Shown here: in pieces, positions 34,984 through 45,491 of the stretch
Numbering within the stretch: position 1 is the stretch's first letter
How the letters are laid out: each line of letters opens with the position of its first letter
Origin: Syngnathus acus
Lineage: Eukaryota; Chordata; Actinopteri; Syngnathiformes; Syngnathidae
NCBI RefSeq assembly: GCF_901709675.1
Contig: NC_051093.1
Location: forward strand, 6,345,053 to 6,409,052
DNA length: 64,000 nucleotides
Direction of reading: 5' to 3'
Notes under the pieces: model-generated
Told to the model about the DNA's origin: nothing
What the model saw: only the letters and a program-made list of their open reading frames with translations
Database searches by the model: none
Program-made: the position numbers and the translations under genes

Positions 34984-35942
34984 ATGTCCTCGTCCCAGAA
35001 AGACTCAGCAGCCTCCGACTCACCTGCTTTTGACGGTTTTCCTTTTGCGGTGGCCGGTAGAACGGAAGACAACTCGAGCGGGGAGCAGCAGCAGCCAACT
35101 GGGGTGAAAAAGAAGCCGTGTCGCACTTGTACGGACTTTAAATCATGGATGAAGACACAGAAGCAGCAGACGACAGCTGCTACTATGCAGGTGACATGGG
35201 GTCAATCAATAGCAGGCCTTTTTAGTCGAGTGGTCGTCTACCTTTCTTCTGCTATAGAATCAGTTTCATGGAAAGCAATATTCTAACGGAACGACATTGA
35301 AATTAATATAAACTATTAAAACTCACCAAGGCGTGGAAGATAGATGGCAAGAAGTCTCGAACTTAACCACAAATTAACTGAAAAGTGATACATAATTATT
35401 CAACCTCCATCTTAAACTATTTCAGGAACCCCAAGCTGAGCCACAAGAGTGCCCACTGGACAGACAAGAGTTGGGACATAACACTTGGTCCTTTCTGCAC
35501 ACCATGGCTGCATATTATCCCGATAAACCGTCCACCGACCAGCAACAAGAGATGGGCCAGTTCATTAACCTCTTCTCCAAATTCTTCCCCTGTGATGAAT
35601 GTGCAGAAGACCTTAGGAACAGGTCAGACCCAGAGTGTTGCTGTCAAATCATAGAAGTAGAAAAAATAGTAACTGTAATTTAACTCAGTTCACAGACAGT
35701 AGACTACTATTTGAGGGAATACAGTATTCTTGTTTTTGTCAAATGAAGTTATTCAGATGACATCATTTCCTCCCCACAGATTAAAAACCAATCAACCGGA
35801 CACCAGGAGCCGCCACGCTCTGTCCCAGTGGTTCTGTCGACTCCATAACAACATCAACGTGCGTCTGGGCAAGCCCGAGTTCGATTGCTCCCGAGTTGAT
35901 GAGAGGTGGAAGGATGGATGGAAAGACGGTTCCTGCGACTGA
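34984..35942 (+). CDS. GFER: GFER / ALR, FAD-linked sulfhydryl oxidase (Erv1 family)
   Basis: Intermembrane-space oxidase that reoxidises CHCHD4/MIA40 in mitochondrial disulfide-relay import and passes electrons to cytochrome c. Three exons: 34984-35190, 35426-35622, 35780-35942, totalling 188 residues. Visible features: the N-terminal shuttle cysteines in PCRTCTDFK; the FAD-binding helix [14 protein letters not shown]; the redox-active CDEC in [12 protein letters not shown]; the structural-disulfide segment and the conserved tail [20 protein letters not shown]. The start is the first ATG of the frame. Human long-form ALR is 205 residues, so this is the long form. An ATTAAA at 36193-36198 is a likely poly(A) signal. 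Confidence 0.98.
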
Positions 35943-36192
35943 GAGAAGGCCTTGCAGAACTTTTGAGTGTCTGCGATGGAACAACATCACGTGATAGGAT
36001 GAATGAAATTTTCAGGGATTTTCCTGTTTTGCTCTCATTTAATGTTTTTGTTGCTGATAACAAAATTAAGGGTACAAACACATCATGTTCCGGACCAACC
36101 TTCATACTGAAACATTTGGACTGTCATAGGACACTATGTTGCGTTTGAACATCGACATTTTGGTATTTGTTCATCATTACAACAAATTCCAC

Positions 36193-36198
36193 ATTAAA
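36193..36198 (+). terminator. GFER: Probable GFER polyadenylation signal (ATTAAA)
   Basis: The common variant hexamer, about 250 nt after the GFER stop, followed by a T-rich stretch. No canonical AATAAA precedes it in the 3' flank. Confidence 0.4.
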
Positions 36199-36199
36199 G

Positions 36200-37484
36200 T
36201 TTTTTTTTGTTTGTTTTTAAATCACATGCTTGGATGTCATTCAGCCTTTAATAGCATCAAACGACATTCCCAGCATTTTTGTATGGAAGTATAATTTCAT
36301 ACGTCAAATATGAAATTTTCACCAAACATCGATTCATTAATGGCTGAAATTTTAGGTCCAAGCCAAAGGACCTCTAAGGTCAATTGTGATATGATCTGCT
36401 ATCTGTGTGGGTGTACACGTGGGCTATTAATAAACACTGAAAGGGGCACACACACATACCAGTCTGCTAACGTTTACCCTTAATGTGATCCAAGCTGTTT
36501 TGTATTCATCTACAGTGGTGTACACAAACTCTGGAAGGTAATCTCATATAATAATATATTACATTCTTGCTGCTGTATTAGTTTTTTTTTTTTTTTTAAC
36601 TGAGGTGAAGGTTCAAGAATTGAGTACCACAACACTGATGCTAGTTTTGGTAGCCATTTTTGGGGGGAATAATTGTTCACTATCTGCTGCTTATGGTCGA
36701 GTTTGCAAAAAAAAAAAAAAAAAAAACATGAGGTCACTCAAACGTGTACAAGATGTTGAAGTGACATATTGCAACTCTTAAACATCTTTGCATGTTGGGG
36801 AGGAGCTAAGTTTAGCCCGGTTTGTAAGAGGAAGTCTTTACTAAAATAAATTCTGTCTATTATTTATTTTTAAGGTATAATGTAAGATGAGTTTGAAATG
36901 TCTTTTGGAATTATAGACTGAGGTATATTTACAATACAATAACACAAATTGGAGAGCCCCTGAGCATGGTATTGCCACCACTACACATACAGGAAATGAA
37001 AATGTGGACTGTATAATAGATTTAGAGAAATCTGTAGGGTCAAATCGTCCAGCACTGGCTTGATTAATTAATTGATTGATAGAAATCTATTTCCTTTCAT
37101 TTATATCGACATCCTCACATACTGGTTTCAGATCAAATGGACACTATATACTTAATGGCCACCTGAATAAATAAACGCCTCTTTTTTTTCCTTCCAAACA
37201 CTGTGTGAACGACTAAATAGCTAAATGTGGAAGCCATTAGGTATGTATTCAAATATTCCACAGTCATGATTTGGCAGTGCAGTATTGATCCCATTGCGCT
37301 CCCAGTGAGGGCGAGAGCAACCCTCGTGCTCGTTAGGCGCGTAGCCGCTGCAGGAGACGTGAGCGCGCATGCAGGAGCGTCCCTGCAGCAGAGCAGAGTA
37401 GAGTAGAGCAGAGCTGGGCAGCGCGTGCCCCGGAGCCGCGAGCGAGCGAGCGAGCGTCGACAAGCGTTCACGGAACCAGCGAAG
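36200..37484. other. GFER-SYNGR3 intergenic DNA and SYNGR3 5' UTR/promoter
   Basis: The left part is AT-rich with a T-run at 36581-36598 and an A-run at about 36707-36726. The last 200 bp are GC-rich, contain GAGCA/GAGTA-type pentamer repeats near 37388-37415 and a GCGA tandem at about 37438-37456, and end at the SYNGR3 ATG. This is the probable SYNGR3 promoter and 5' UTR. Confidence 0.5.
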
Positions 37485-40400
37485 ATGGACGGAGTGGGAT
37501 CGTTCGGAGCGGGCCGCGCCGGGTCCACTATCGACCCAATTACATTCGCTAAACAGCCACAGACCATCCTCAGAGCCTTGTCGTGGGTGAGAGATGTTCA
37601 TTTTTTATTTTCAATTGATTAGTTACGCTCCTGCTGTTTGTGCGCGTGGGTTATCTCTGTTATCGTAGCTGCGCGAGCCTCGTGACGGCCGGGGTCCGTC
37701 TGCACATCAACGATGAAGGAAAAAAGAAAAAAACACGCACAAACTAGAAATGTAATGCATTGTGGAAAAATGGGTGATAAATGTTCAGTTCCTATTATGA
37801 AACCAAGGCCCAGCGTCGGGCGTTTGTCTTATTAGATGCTCAAGAGACCCAAACGCAACATAACACCACCTTCCTGTTTTTTTTTTAATGTATTTAATCC
37901 AATGCTGCGTTCAAATGAGCTAAAAAAAATCCATATTCACCTCAAGCCTCGTTATTTATAACATTTAAATAATCAGATAGTCTTACTCATCATGCAAAGC
38001 CATATTGTTCAGCAAAATTAGCTACTGATTTGCCTTAAACGTCGTCGACTGTTATCCCACCTGTGATTGGTCCGTGAACGTCACTGCGCACGCAAGCAGG
38101 CCCACGAACTCGCACCGCGGCCTGACATTTAAAAAAAAAAGCCTCACTTCAGGGTGACACGCAAAAGATTTTCTCTCTCCGACCCGCACGACCGATGTGG
38201 GGATGTAATGGCGTGAAATGTATGTAAATATAAGTCGCGAGAGAATTGTTGGGCACCGTGTTGACACTGGGACTGATTAAAAATTCCATATCTGATCAGA
38301 ACTGAACATGACCAATAGTGGACTGTGTGCGCTGACTACAAAAGTCTATCGATCTAGCCATCTATCAATCCATCTATCGTTATCTATCCATCCATCCATT
38401 CTCCCTTCATCCATGTGATCTATTTTACCCTCCCGGCATTACTTTATATTTAATTTAACGTGATGGTTGCATTTTTCTTGGCTGTTCCTCCAAACTACTG
38501 ACAACATACTATAATGTGAAGTATTCCCATGAATCCAGATAGAGTAACCCGAAGTAAAAAAATTAATGAATAATTGCTATTGAGAGGCTGACATTAGATG
38601 ATTTGGACCATTCAATAATAAAAATAGCTCTAAACAATGACTACATTATTAAAATAGTTGTCGATTCATTTGATGATTACGTGTCGATTAATCAATGAAT
38701 TTTGACAGCTCTAAATTTTCACAATATGATTTTTGCAGGTGCATTGCTTTGCACCAAGCCACTTGAACCACCTGTGTATCTAAGCAGATTAGAAGCAGAC
38801 ACGTGATTGTGGCTCCAACATTCTCCCTTTGTGTGTCCTTCCGCCATCATATGACCCACACCCCCATGTGGGTGTGTGTGTGTGTGTGTGTGTGTGTCAC
38901 ATGGCCCTGTTCTGCCATCCACTGTTACTCAACTATGTGAATGTGTGAGAAGAATAAAGACGGATTTATCAAGGAGAGTTGTTAATCATGAGGAAAGAGA
39001 CATTTAGCATTAGCGATGGCAACTTGTATGGCTTGTGCTTTTCAAAATACACACACACACACACACAGACACAGAAAATGCCTCGGGACTATTTGATTCT
39101 GGTAAGGAAGCGAAGCATCAAACTCTCCGGTCAGTCATAACAGAAAGGATGGAAATTAGGTTAATGCTTTTGGTCTGAGCGTGCGCAGAGACGTTCACTT
39201 GCAATACTGCCGAGTGTATTTTTCTAAAAAAGAACTTTATCTACATTTGTACCTCATCACCTGAAAAAAAAAAATTATCTCATGTTTTGTAAAGATCTTC
39301 TCACTGGTGGTGTTCGCCTCCATCGTGAACGAGGGCTACGTGAACATAGGCAGCGAACGTCTCTACTGCGTCTTCAACAAGAACGCGGACGCATGCAACT
39401 ACGGCGTGTTCGTGGGCCTGGTGGGCCTGCTGGCTTGCTCCTTCTTCATGCTACTCGACTACAAATTCTCTTCCATCAGCTCCGTGAAAGATCGCAAGAA
39501 GGCCGTCATGCTTGAGATCGGCTTCTCAGGTGAGGATTGTCTTCCTCTTTTCAAGTACTGTAGAAGTCTAAAATAGCTTGGGGTTCTCCCTTCAGATGTT
39601 TTACAAAGAAGTTCTACTTCCTTTGTTCTCATCAAGGATATGTCACATCACGAGATTTTACGAGAATCGAAACCCAGTATGAATGAAGAAACGTCACCTG
39701 ATGAATCCTCTCAACTATTCAGCTGTGTCTGTCTCTCTGGCAGGTTTCTGGGCCTTCTTGTACTTTGTAAGTTTCTGCTTCCTGGCTAACCAGTGGTCTC
39801 GAACAACGGCTGCTGAGCTGCCCCTCAACCAGGGCGCTGATGCAGCTCGGGCTGCCATCGCCTTTTCTTTCTTCTCTATCATCACTTGGGTAAGAAACTG
39901 AAGCTACACTAATGCTGCGATTTTCAACCAGGAGAATAGTTTGGACAATATTACCCACTGGCGGAGCTAGATTTTTTTTCCTCGGGGGCGGGGGTGTCCA
40001 AGGATATTAATGGGTCCCCAATTTCTTTTTAACAAGTATTCAGCAAATTACACATACTATAAGAATACCCACAGGCATATATTCTTTATCCTCCACAAAA
40101 AAAGCATCTTACTGAGCTATTTATAGTTGTACAATAAGTATATTCTTCTTCATTTGTATCTGCATGACTGTACAGAGTAATTGATAGATGTACAAGAAGT
40201 CTATTCTTCTTCATTTGTATCTGCATGGCTGTACTGCACTGCCACCTAGTGGCCAAGCAGACACACAAACAGTACAACGAAAGGAATTGCAGCATTAAAT
40301 GATGATGCAAAATCTGCTTTCGGCTAAACTGGTGCCGGGGCGCTTCTCTTACGTGTGTCTATTCAATTGTGCTTTCAGGCTGGTCTTACAGTGCGCGCGG

Positions 40401-40585
40401 TGCAGAAGTACCTGCTGGGCACTGACATGACCTTGTTCACCTCAGAGCACTTGGATGGTGTAGCACCCACCCAGCCGTTACCCTCCAACTCACCAGGGGG
40501 CACCACCGACACCACAGAGACCTACCAAAACCCTCCGTTTACAGAGAACAACGCAGCACCCACATATCAGGTTCCCATTTACTAA
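37485..40585 (+). CDS. SYNGR3: SYNGR3, synaptogyrin-3
   Basis: Four-pass synaptic-vesicle membrane protein of the synaptogyrin/MARVEL family; in mammals it interacts with the dopamine transporter. Exons: 37485-37586, 39295-39529, 39744-39889, 40379-40585, totalling 229 residues, like human SYNGR3. The N-terminus reads FGAGRAGSTIDPITFAKQP and the conserved loop FASIVNEGYVN. Membrane segments include IFSLVVFASI, VGLVGLLACSFFMLL, FWAFLYFVSFCFLA and AAIAFSFFSIITW. The tail ends ETYQNPPFTENN...YQVPIY, the SYNGR3-type C-terminus. All splice phases close. Intron 1 (1.7 kb) carries GT and CA microsatellites. Confidence 0.97.
38867..38897. repeat. GT microsatellite in SYNGR3 intron 1
   Basis: About fourteen GT units with a slightly degenerate start, next to a CACACCC/GGGTGTG inverted segment. 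A second run of CA units lies at 39049-39066. Confidence 0.9.
40127..40234. repeat. Two-copy tandem duplication in SYNGR3 intron 3
   Basis: A roughly 46-base unit beginning TGTACAA and containing TATTCTTCTTCATTTGTATC occurs at 40127-40172 and again at 40189-40234 with few differences (period about 62). Confidence 0.8.
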
Positions 40586-41339
40586 AAAATACACGAGAAG
40601 TTAAATTGCTCTACTATCCACTATCAATCATTGTGGGCTGGATTTTCAAGGGTGGGGCAAAAAAATAAATCAAATCAGCTCTTTTGTTTCCTCCTCTTGT
40701 TGTTTACGTGAACATTCCAGCTTTATCTGCACTTTTCTAGACTCACTTTCATGCAGATTAGGATACGATTAAAAACAGAAAAAGAAAGAAAGGAAACAAG
40801 AGGAGGAACCATAGAAGATGAGGCCATTTTGCAGTATTCACATGTTAAATAGGAGAGCAACTAGTAAGCAGTACGAAAAAAGCACCTTCACTTGAAATAT
40901 TACGTATTCCCTCTCATGCCAAATTGTTCTGGGGAATGTTTTTATTTATTTCATTTGATTCCGTCTCCTCTCGCTGCAGTTTAACAGTGATAATGTGTAT
41001 TAAATCTGCATGTTTCCAAATGTAGGGATAGCAACTGAAGTGCCATACTGTACTGACAGTGACTTAACCGAGTAGATTTACACATGCTGAACAACATCAT
41101 CATTATCATCACCACAATGTTTTTGTGACTAAGTGCAATATCTCACATTCTCATGCAGATTGATGTATACTATACTGTACTGTGGTTTAAGTAGATGACT
41201 TTTGCGGTGGATATAGAAAGTGAAACCACATCCATTTGACAATTTTGGAAAAAAAAATACAATGTGACTTATCAGTACAAATGATTTTTTTTTTGTTTCA
41301 ATCGAGTGTTATCTTAAGTATTTGCACATATGCAGTGGC

Positions 41340-41475
41340 TATAAAAAGTCTACACACTCCTGTTTAAATGACATTTTGTAGAATATAAAAATAAGATCAA
41401 TCCTTCAAAAAATAATTAATAATTAATGGAACCTATAACCTGGACAACAAAACAGGGGTGTGTAGACTTTTTATA
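41340..41475. mobile_element. Short palindromic DNA element (MITE-like)
   Basis: TATAAAAAGTCTACACACTC at 41340-41359 is matched in inverse at 41451-41475 (AACAGGGGTGTGTAGACTTT and on). This gives about 24-base terminal inverted repeats around an AT-rich core, total about 136 bp. It sits in the presumed SYNGR3 3' UTR and would fold into a hairpin in the RNA. Confidence 0.65.
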
Positions 41476-42374
41476 TTAACTAGAAAGCAATTTATTTCAG
41501 TAGTTCAATTTAAAAAGCGAAATTTCCTGTTGTATAGATTCACGAGCCTAAATTGGAAGGTTTCCTGATTTCAATTTGTTGACAGTTAAAAAAAAGTACA
41601 ATTTAAAATTAAATTAATCAAAATGATTTTTAGGATAGAAATCCGATAGTAATTGACCTTCATTGGAATTATAACGGTGCGTTCACTTTCTGGATATCCA
41701 TCCTCAACCAATCATCGGCTCTGCCTCAAATGACACACTCTTTTCAGCTTTGAATTGTACAAACAAACCTCAGGCAAATTTGACTTGGAAAATGTTGAAT
41801 CCAATTCAAGCTTGAAATGAATATTTATGATTGTCATGCATGTCATGGTGACCTCCAACATATTCCTCCCTGATTAAGGCGATCTCCACCTAAATGTTCA
41901 TGTATAAATTTCAGTACCAGGGAATGTAGGTCGTGTGTCATTTGAGACGGCGTCCGAGGTTGAATCTGAGTGAGTAGGGAGAATCTTTCTGTACATCAGT
42001 TGTGTTTGTTTACTTTTTAGAAGCTGCCAAACTGCCCTATGTTCTTATGAATCTTTTCATCACGTTGAACACATTACTGTTGTCTGTTTACGGGGGCTCG
42101 CGGTTGAGGTTGGTCGTCGTGTGGTCACATGCCAAACTAGAAATCTCCTTGGGGGTTCTGTTGCCATGGTGAGAGGGAGAGAAGCGGGCCGCTCAGGTGT
42201 AACTGTGACAGTCGTGTGCATGCTCGAGTGCGTGGATGCGTTAAAAATGTTGTCGCGTTAAATTTATTTTCAGGAACAAGTGTTAGGACTGAGGGAGGAT
42301 ATTGCTACACGACTTAACAGAAATGTTTTATTATTTTTACCAGCGCGTAAGATTCGTTTTCAACACAGGAAACA

Positions 42375-42388
42375 GCGCCCTCTGCTGA
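42375..42388 (-). promoter_or_regulatory. CTCF-like motif
   Basis: The minus strand reads TCAGCAGAGGGCGC, which matches the CTCF core at 13 of 14 positions (only the first base differs). It lies between SYNGR3 and ZNF598. Motif evidence only. Confidence 0.4.
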
Positions 42389-44267
42389 ACAAAGCTGGTA
42401 CAGATGCAAAGGGACAGCTCTATTTTAAAAGTAATCAGAATAGGAAAATGCATGATATTAATGTCTGAAATTTACCCTATATGAAATTCAACAGCTGGCG
42501 GCATCCCCTATTGTCACTCATTTTACTAACAATTATAATAAATAGTTATGAATGCATTACATAAAAAAAAAAAAAAAAAAAGCGATGCTATCGCAACTGC
42601 ATGACATTGCTTTAGGCTGAAAATGTCCCACAGTGTTTTATTTCCTGGAAGACTCCATAACGGAAATGGATCTTTAAATGGCACAGCCGGCAGACTCTTT
42701 ATTCAATTTCAACGTCACTGATGTTACAATGGCATCAATTGAGTTCCAATGACAGCAAACAATTGGGAGTTAAAATAATCAGTAAGGTTAAAGATGAGGG
42801 CAGTTATAGAGAAAGAAAAAAAATGACCTTCCTTCACTAAATTGCATTGTTTCCTACTTCCAGGAAGAATCGAGATCAGATTTTTTTTTTTATAATATGA
42901 TTCACCAAACTGCAAGTGGGGAGTTTATTTCTGTTTTAATATTTGGTTAAATCCACTTGTATTATTTCCCGTCATTGATTGAAACAGATCAAATGCTTTT
43001 GGTGTATTTTAGGTCAATTTCCAACTATTGGTGGTTGATGTTAAAACTGCGTAGCGAATACAACTGCCAACTAAAAGCTGATGCACGTTTTTACTCGATT
43101 TGCTGTATGTCCTCAAACAAAGGCCTCTATTCGCTATGACAACGTCCAGAAATATCTTTTCAGACAGTCCAATCATGCGGCTGCTTTAGAGCGCCTCATT
43201 GTTTTTTTTTTCTTTTTCATTTGTTAGCGAGCATGTTCGCTGGGGCTTTGAGGTGATGTGCCCGCTTTAGAGCGAGTGCTTTGCTGTCAGATGGAAAAAT
43301 AAAATAAAATGTATTATATTAATTCTACACTCCAACTCTGAAGTCAAGATAAGATGGATGGATAGATTTAGGTTCAAAAAAATAAATGCCCCGCCCACTA
43401 TGTGCATAAATAAAGTAAACTGCTTTCCTAACTTTTCAACTCTGCACTGATATCAGCTTTTCTGATAAAACGTCAACGTACACATTATGAAGCTTGAATT
43501 TATCTAACCGTGTGAGTATTTGCAATTTCATTTCCAAAATCAATTTCAAAGCCAATGTAGAAGCAGTAGAGCAATGTAAAGTACGGCTGGGTGTGACTGA
43601 TGCTCGGGTCAGGTTGTATTGTTGTTCTCTTTTTTCTGTCTGTCTGTGTGGTAGACTAAAAAAAAAAAAAAATATCAAGTCCAACATTCTGTGTGTTTTG
43701 TGCTCTGGCCCATGTACACTGCTCTCGTGTTGGTTTGATTGTACAATTGAAGTCAATGGAACATTTATGTGATGATGTTCAGGGTCTGATTTGTTCTGTA
43801 CTCCTTTTAAAAAGAAAACATATCTCTATATATGACAAATAATTATGAACTAGAATGCACTCTTATACAGAAATACTTTTTGGGAACTTCTTAATGGGCC
43901 ACGGACACAAAAATTAAAAGTCTGTGATCATGCTGTAGTTTCGTTGGACTGGGATATAATAAAAGTGATATGTAGTAATGCCGGTGCTGTTAATTGTGAG
44001 GGTTCCAGTGTAATTCTTTGCATGGATGTTAAAATTTTTCCACTGTCAAAGTGACGATGGAAATCAAAAAGCCCATAAAACTAACGAGTTTTTATTTTAG
44101 CGTGCTGCCCTTTTATGATACGTCTTGAGGTTTTATTTTCTTGTTTCGACGGGTGTTTTGACTTCTTCTGTGTATCAAGAAAAGAGGAAAAAGAAAATGC
44201 TGTGTACAGAAAAAGTGTTATTATTTTGTGGATGACTCTGGACTGCAGTCTGAGCATCACTCCTAAT

Positions 44268-44273
44268 AATAAA
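44268..44273 (+). terminator. SYNGR3: Probable SYNGR3 polyadenylation signal
   Basis: AATAAA followed within 30 nt by a T-rich downstream element. It lies about 100 nt from the inverted signal used by the convergent ZNF598. Confidence 0.45.
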
Positions 44274-44373
44274 AGATAAGAAAAACATTTTTGGACTGCC
44301 TTTTTTTTTTTTTAAATCGTTACATAAATGGTTGAAGAAAAACAAGTAGCAACATACATGTGACAGAAAGGGC

Positions 44374-44379
44374 TTTATT
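44374..44379 (-). terminator. ZNF598: Probable ZNF598 polyadenylation signal
   Basis: AATAAA on the minus strand, about 1.1 kb after the ZNF598 stop. With the SYNGR3 signal at 44268 it makes a tight tail-to-tail arrangement. Confidence 0.45.
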
Positions 44380-45384
44380 GGAGCCAGACAAGAAATAGAA
44401 ACATCAGCAGCATCAGTGGTATGATGTACAGAAATGACGTCATGAAGTTATTGACACACGGGCACTGCAAGCTGAAGGTCCTGAGAGAAGATGAACACAC
44501 ACGCAAGGCCACCGGCACAAGCGTGCGTCACAGTCCCATGCACCACTTAAGTCTAAAACCCGGAGGCTGAAATAAAAATGTGCTACTGTTAACCTCGGCG
44601 AGATGTTATTAAACCTGCTTATTCAAAATTAAGTCGAATAATTTAAACAGAAAATAAGCTAACAGAAAGCAATTTGAGTTTCTTAATATTCAAAGTCTGG
44701 TCCAACCTGGCCCAATGTTTTAATGAACCTAACCTCAAGTAAGAGCTTAAGAGTTGTCGATTATTAGTCGTGCACTCGTGGGCGCACTTGTAGCGGGATC
44801 ACAAAAGAGAAAACTCAAGTCAATCCTCAAACCGCACACTCAATTACAAATGAGGTGCTTTTCCGGGGTAACGGGTCACCGGTCGCGGTTACCGCGCAAC
44901 AAATGATTGAACCTTCTGTCTCTGGTTGGTTGTTTATCTTCGGACATGGTGGTTTCTTTTCTATCGAATGAGAGGTAGATGGGACGTATGATTTATCATG
45001 TACTATTCAACAAATATGATTTTTTTTCAAATTTGCAAACTCCCATTCTACATGTCTGAACAGAATTAAAAAGTTTTTTTTTTTTTCTGCATACAGTCAA
45101 TTCAATGGAGCTCAAGCGCTACATTAATGCAATGAGCTAAATAATTTAGAACTGCTTTTTTTGCACCAGGTATCCTGACTTGATACTCAAATATGAGCAA
45201 CTGTTCATGAAAAGAAGAAAAGGGGTCAAAGGATTCTTCAAGTAACTTATCAGGTTCCGTCTTGCCTCCTTTTGAAATGAGCCAACAGTTGTGGTTGCAC
45301 ACTGCCAACGGCCCAGTTGGAACGCGACTTGACATTTTAACTGCGACGCGTTTGAATGAATTGATTATCAGAAGTCACGTTGGG

Positions 45385-45397
45385 CCCCCCCCCCCCC
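45385..45397. repeat. 13-base C homopolymer in the ZNF598 3' region
   Basis: Thirteen consecutive C residues about 100 nt beyond the ZNF598 stop, inside its presumed 3' UTR (a G-run in the RNA). Length is likely variable or error-prone. Confidence 0.85.
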
Positions 45398-45491
45398 GTC
45401 CCCCTTTTGAGCGGCGACCAACCGCTGCCGCCTTCCATGCTGGCAACGGCCAATGAGAGTAATCAAGAGAGTACTTATTGGCGCAGCGGGG

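Larger units (their letters stand above)
40586..44290 (+). other. SYNGR3: Probable long 3' UTR of SYNGR3
   Basis: No gene is seen on either strand for 3.7 kb after the stop. The stretch ends with AATAAA at 44268-44273, followed by a T-rich element. Inference: this is one long 3' UTR, but earlier cleavage (several A-rich sites) cannot be excluded. Confidence 0.4.
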
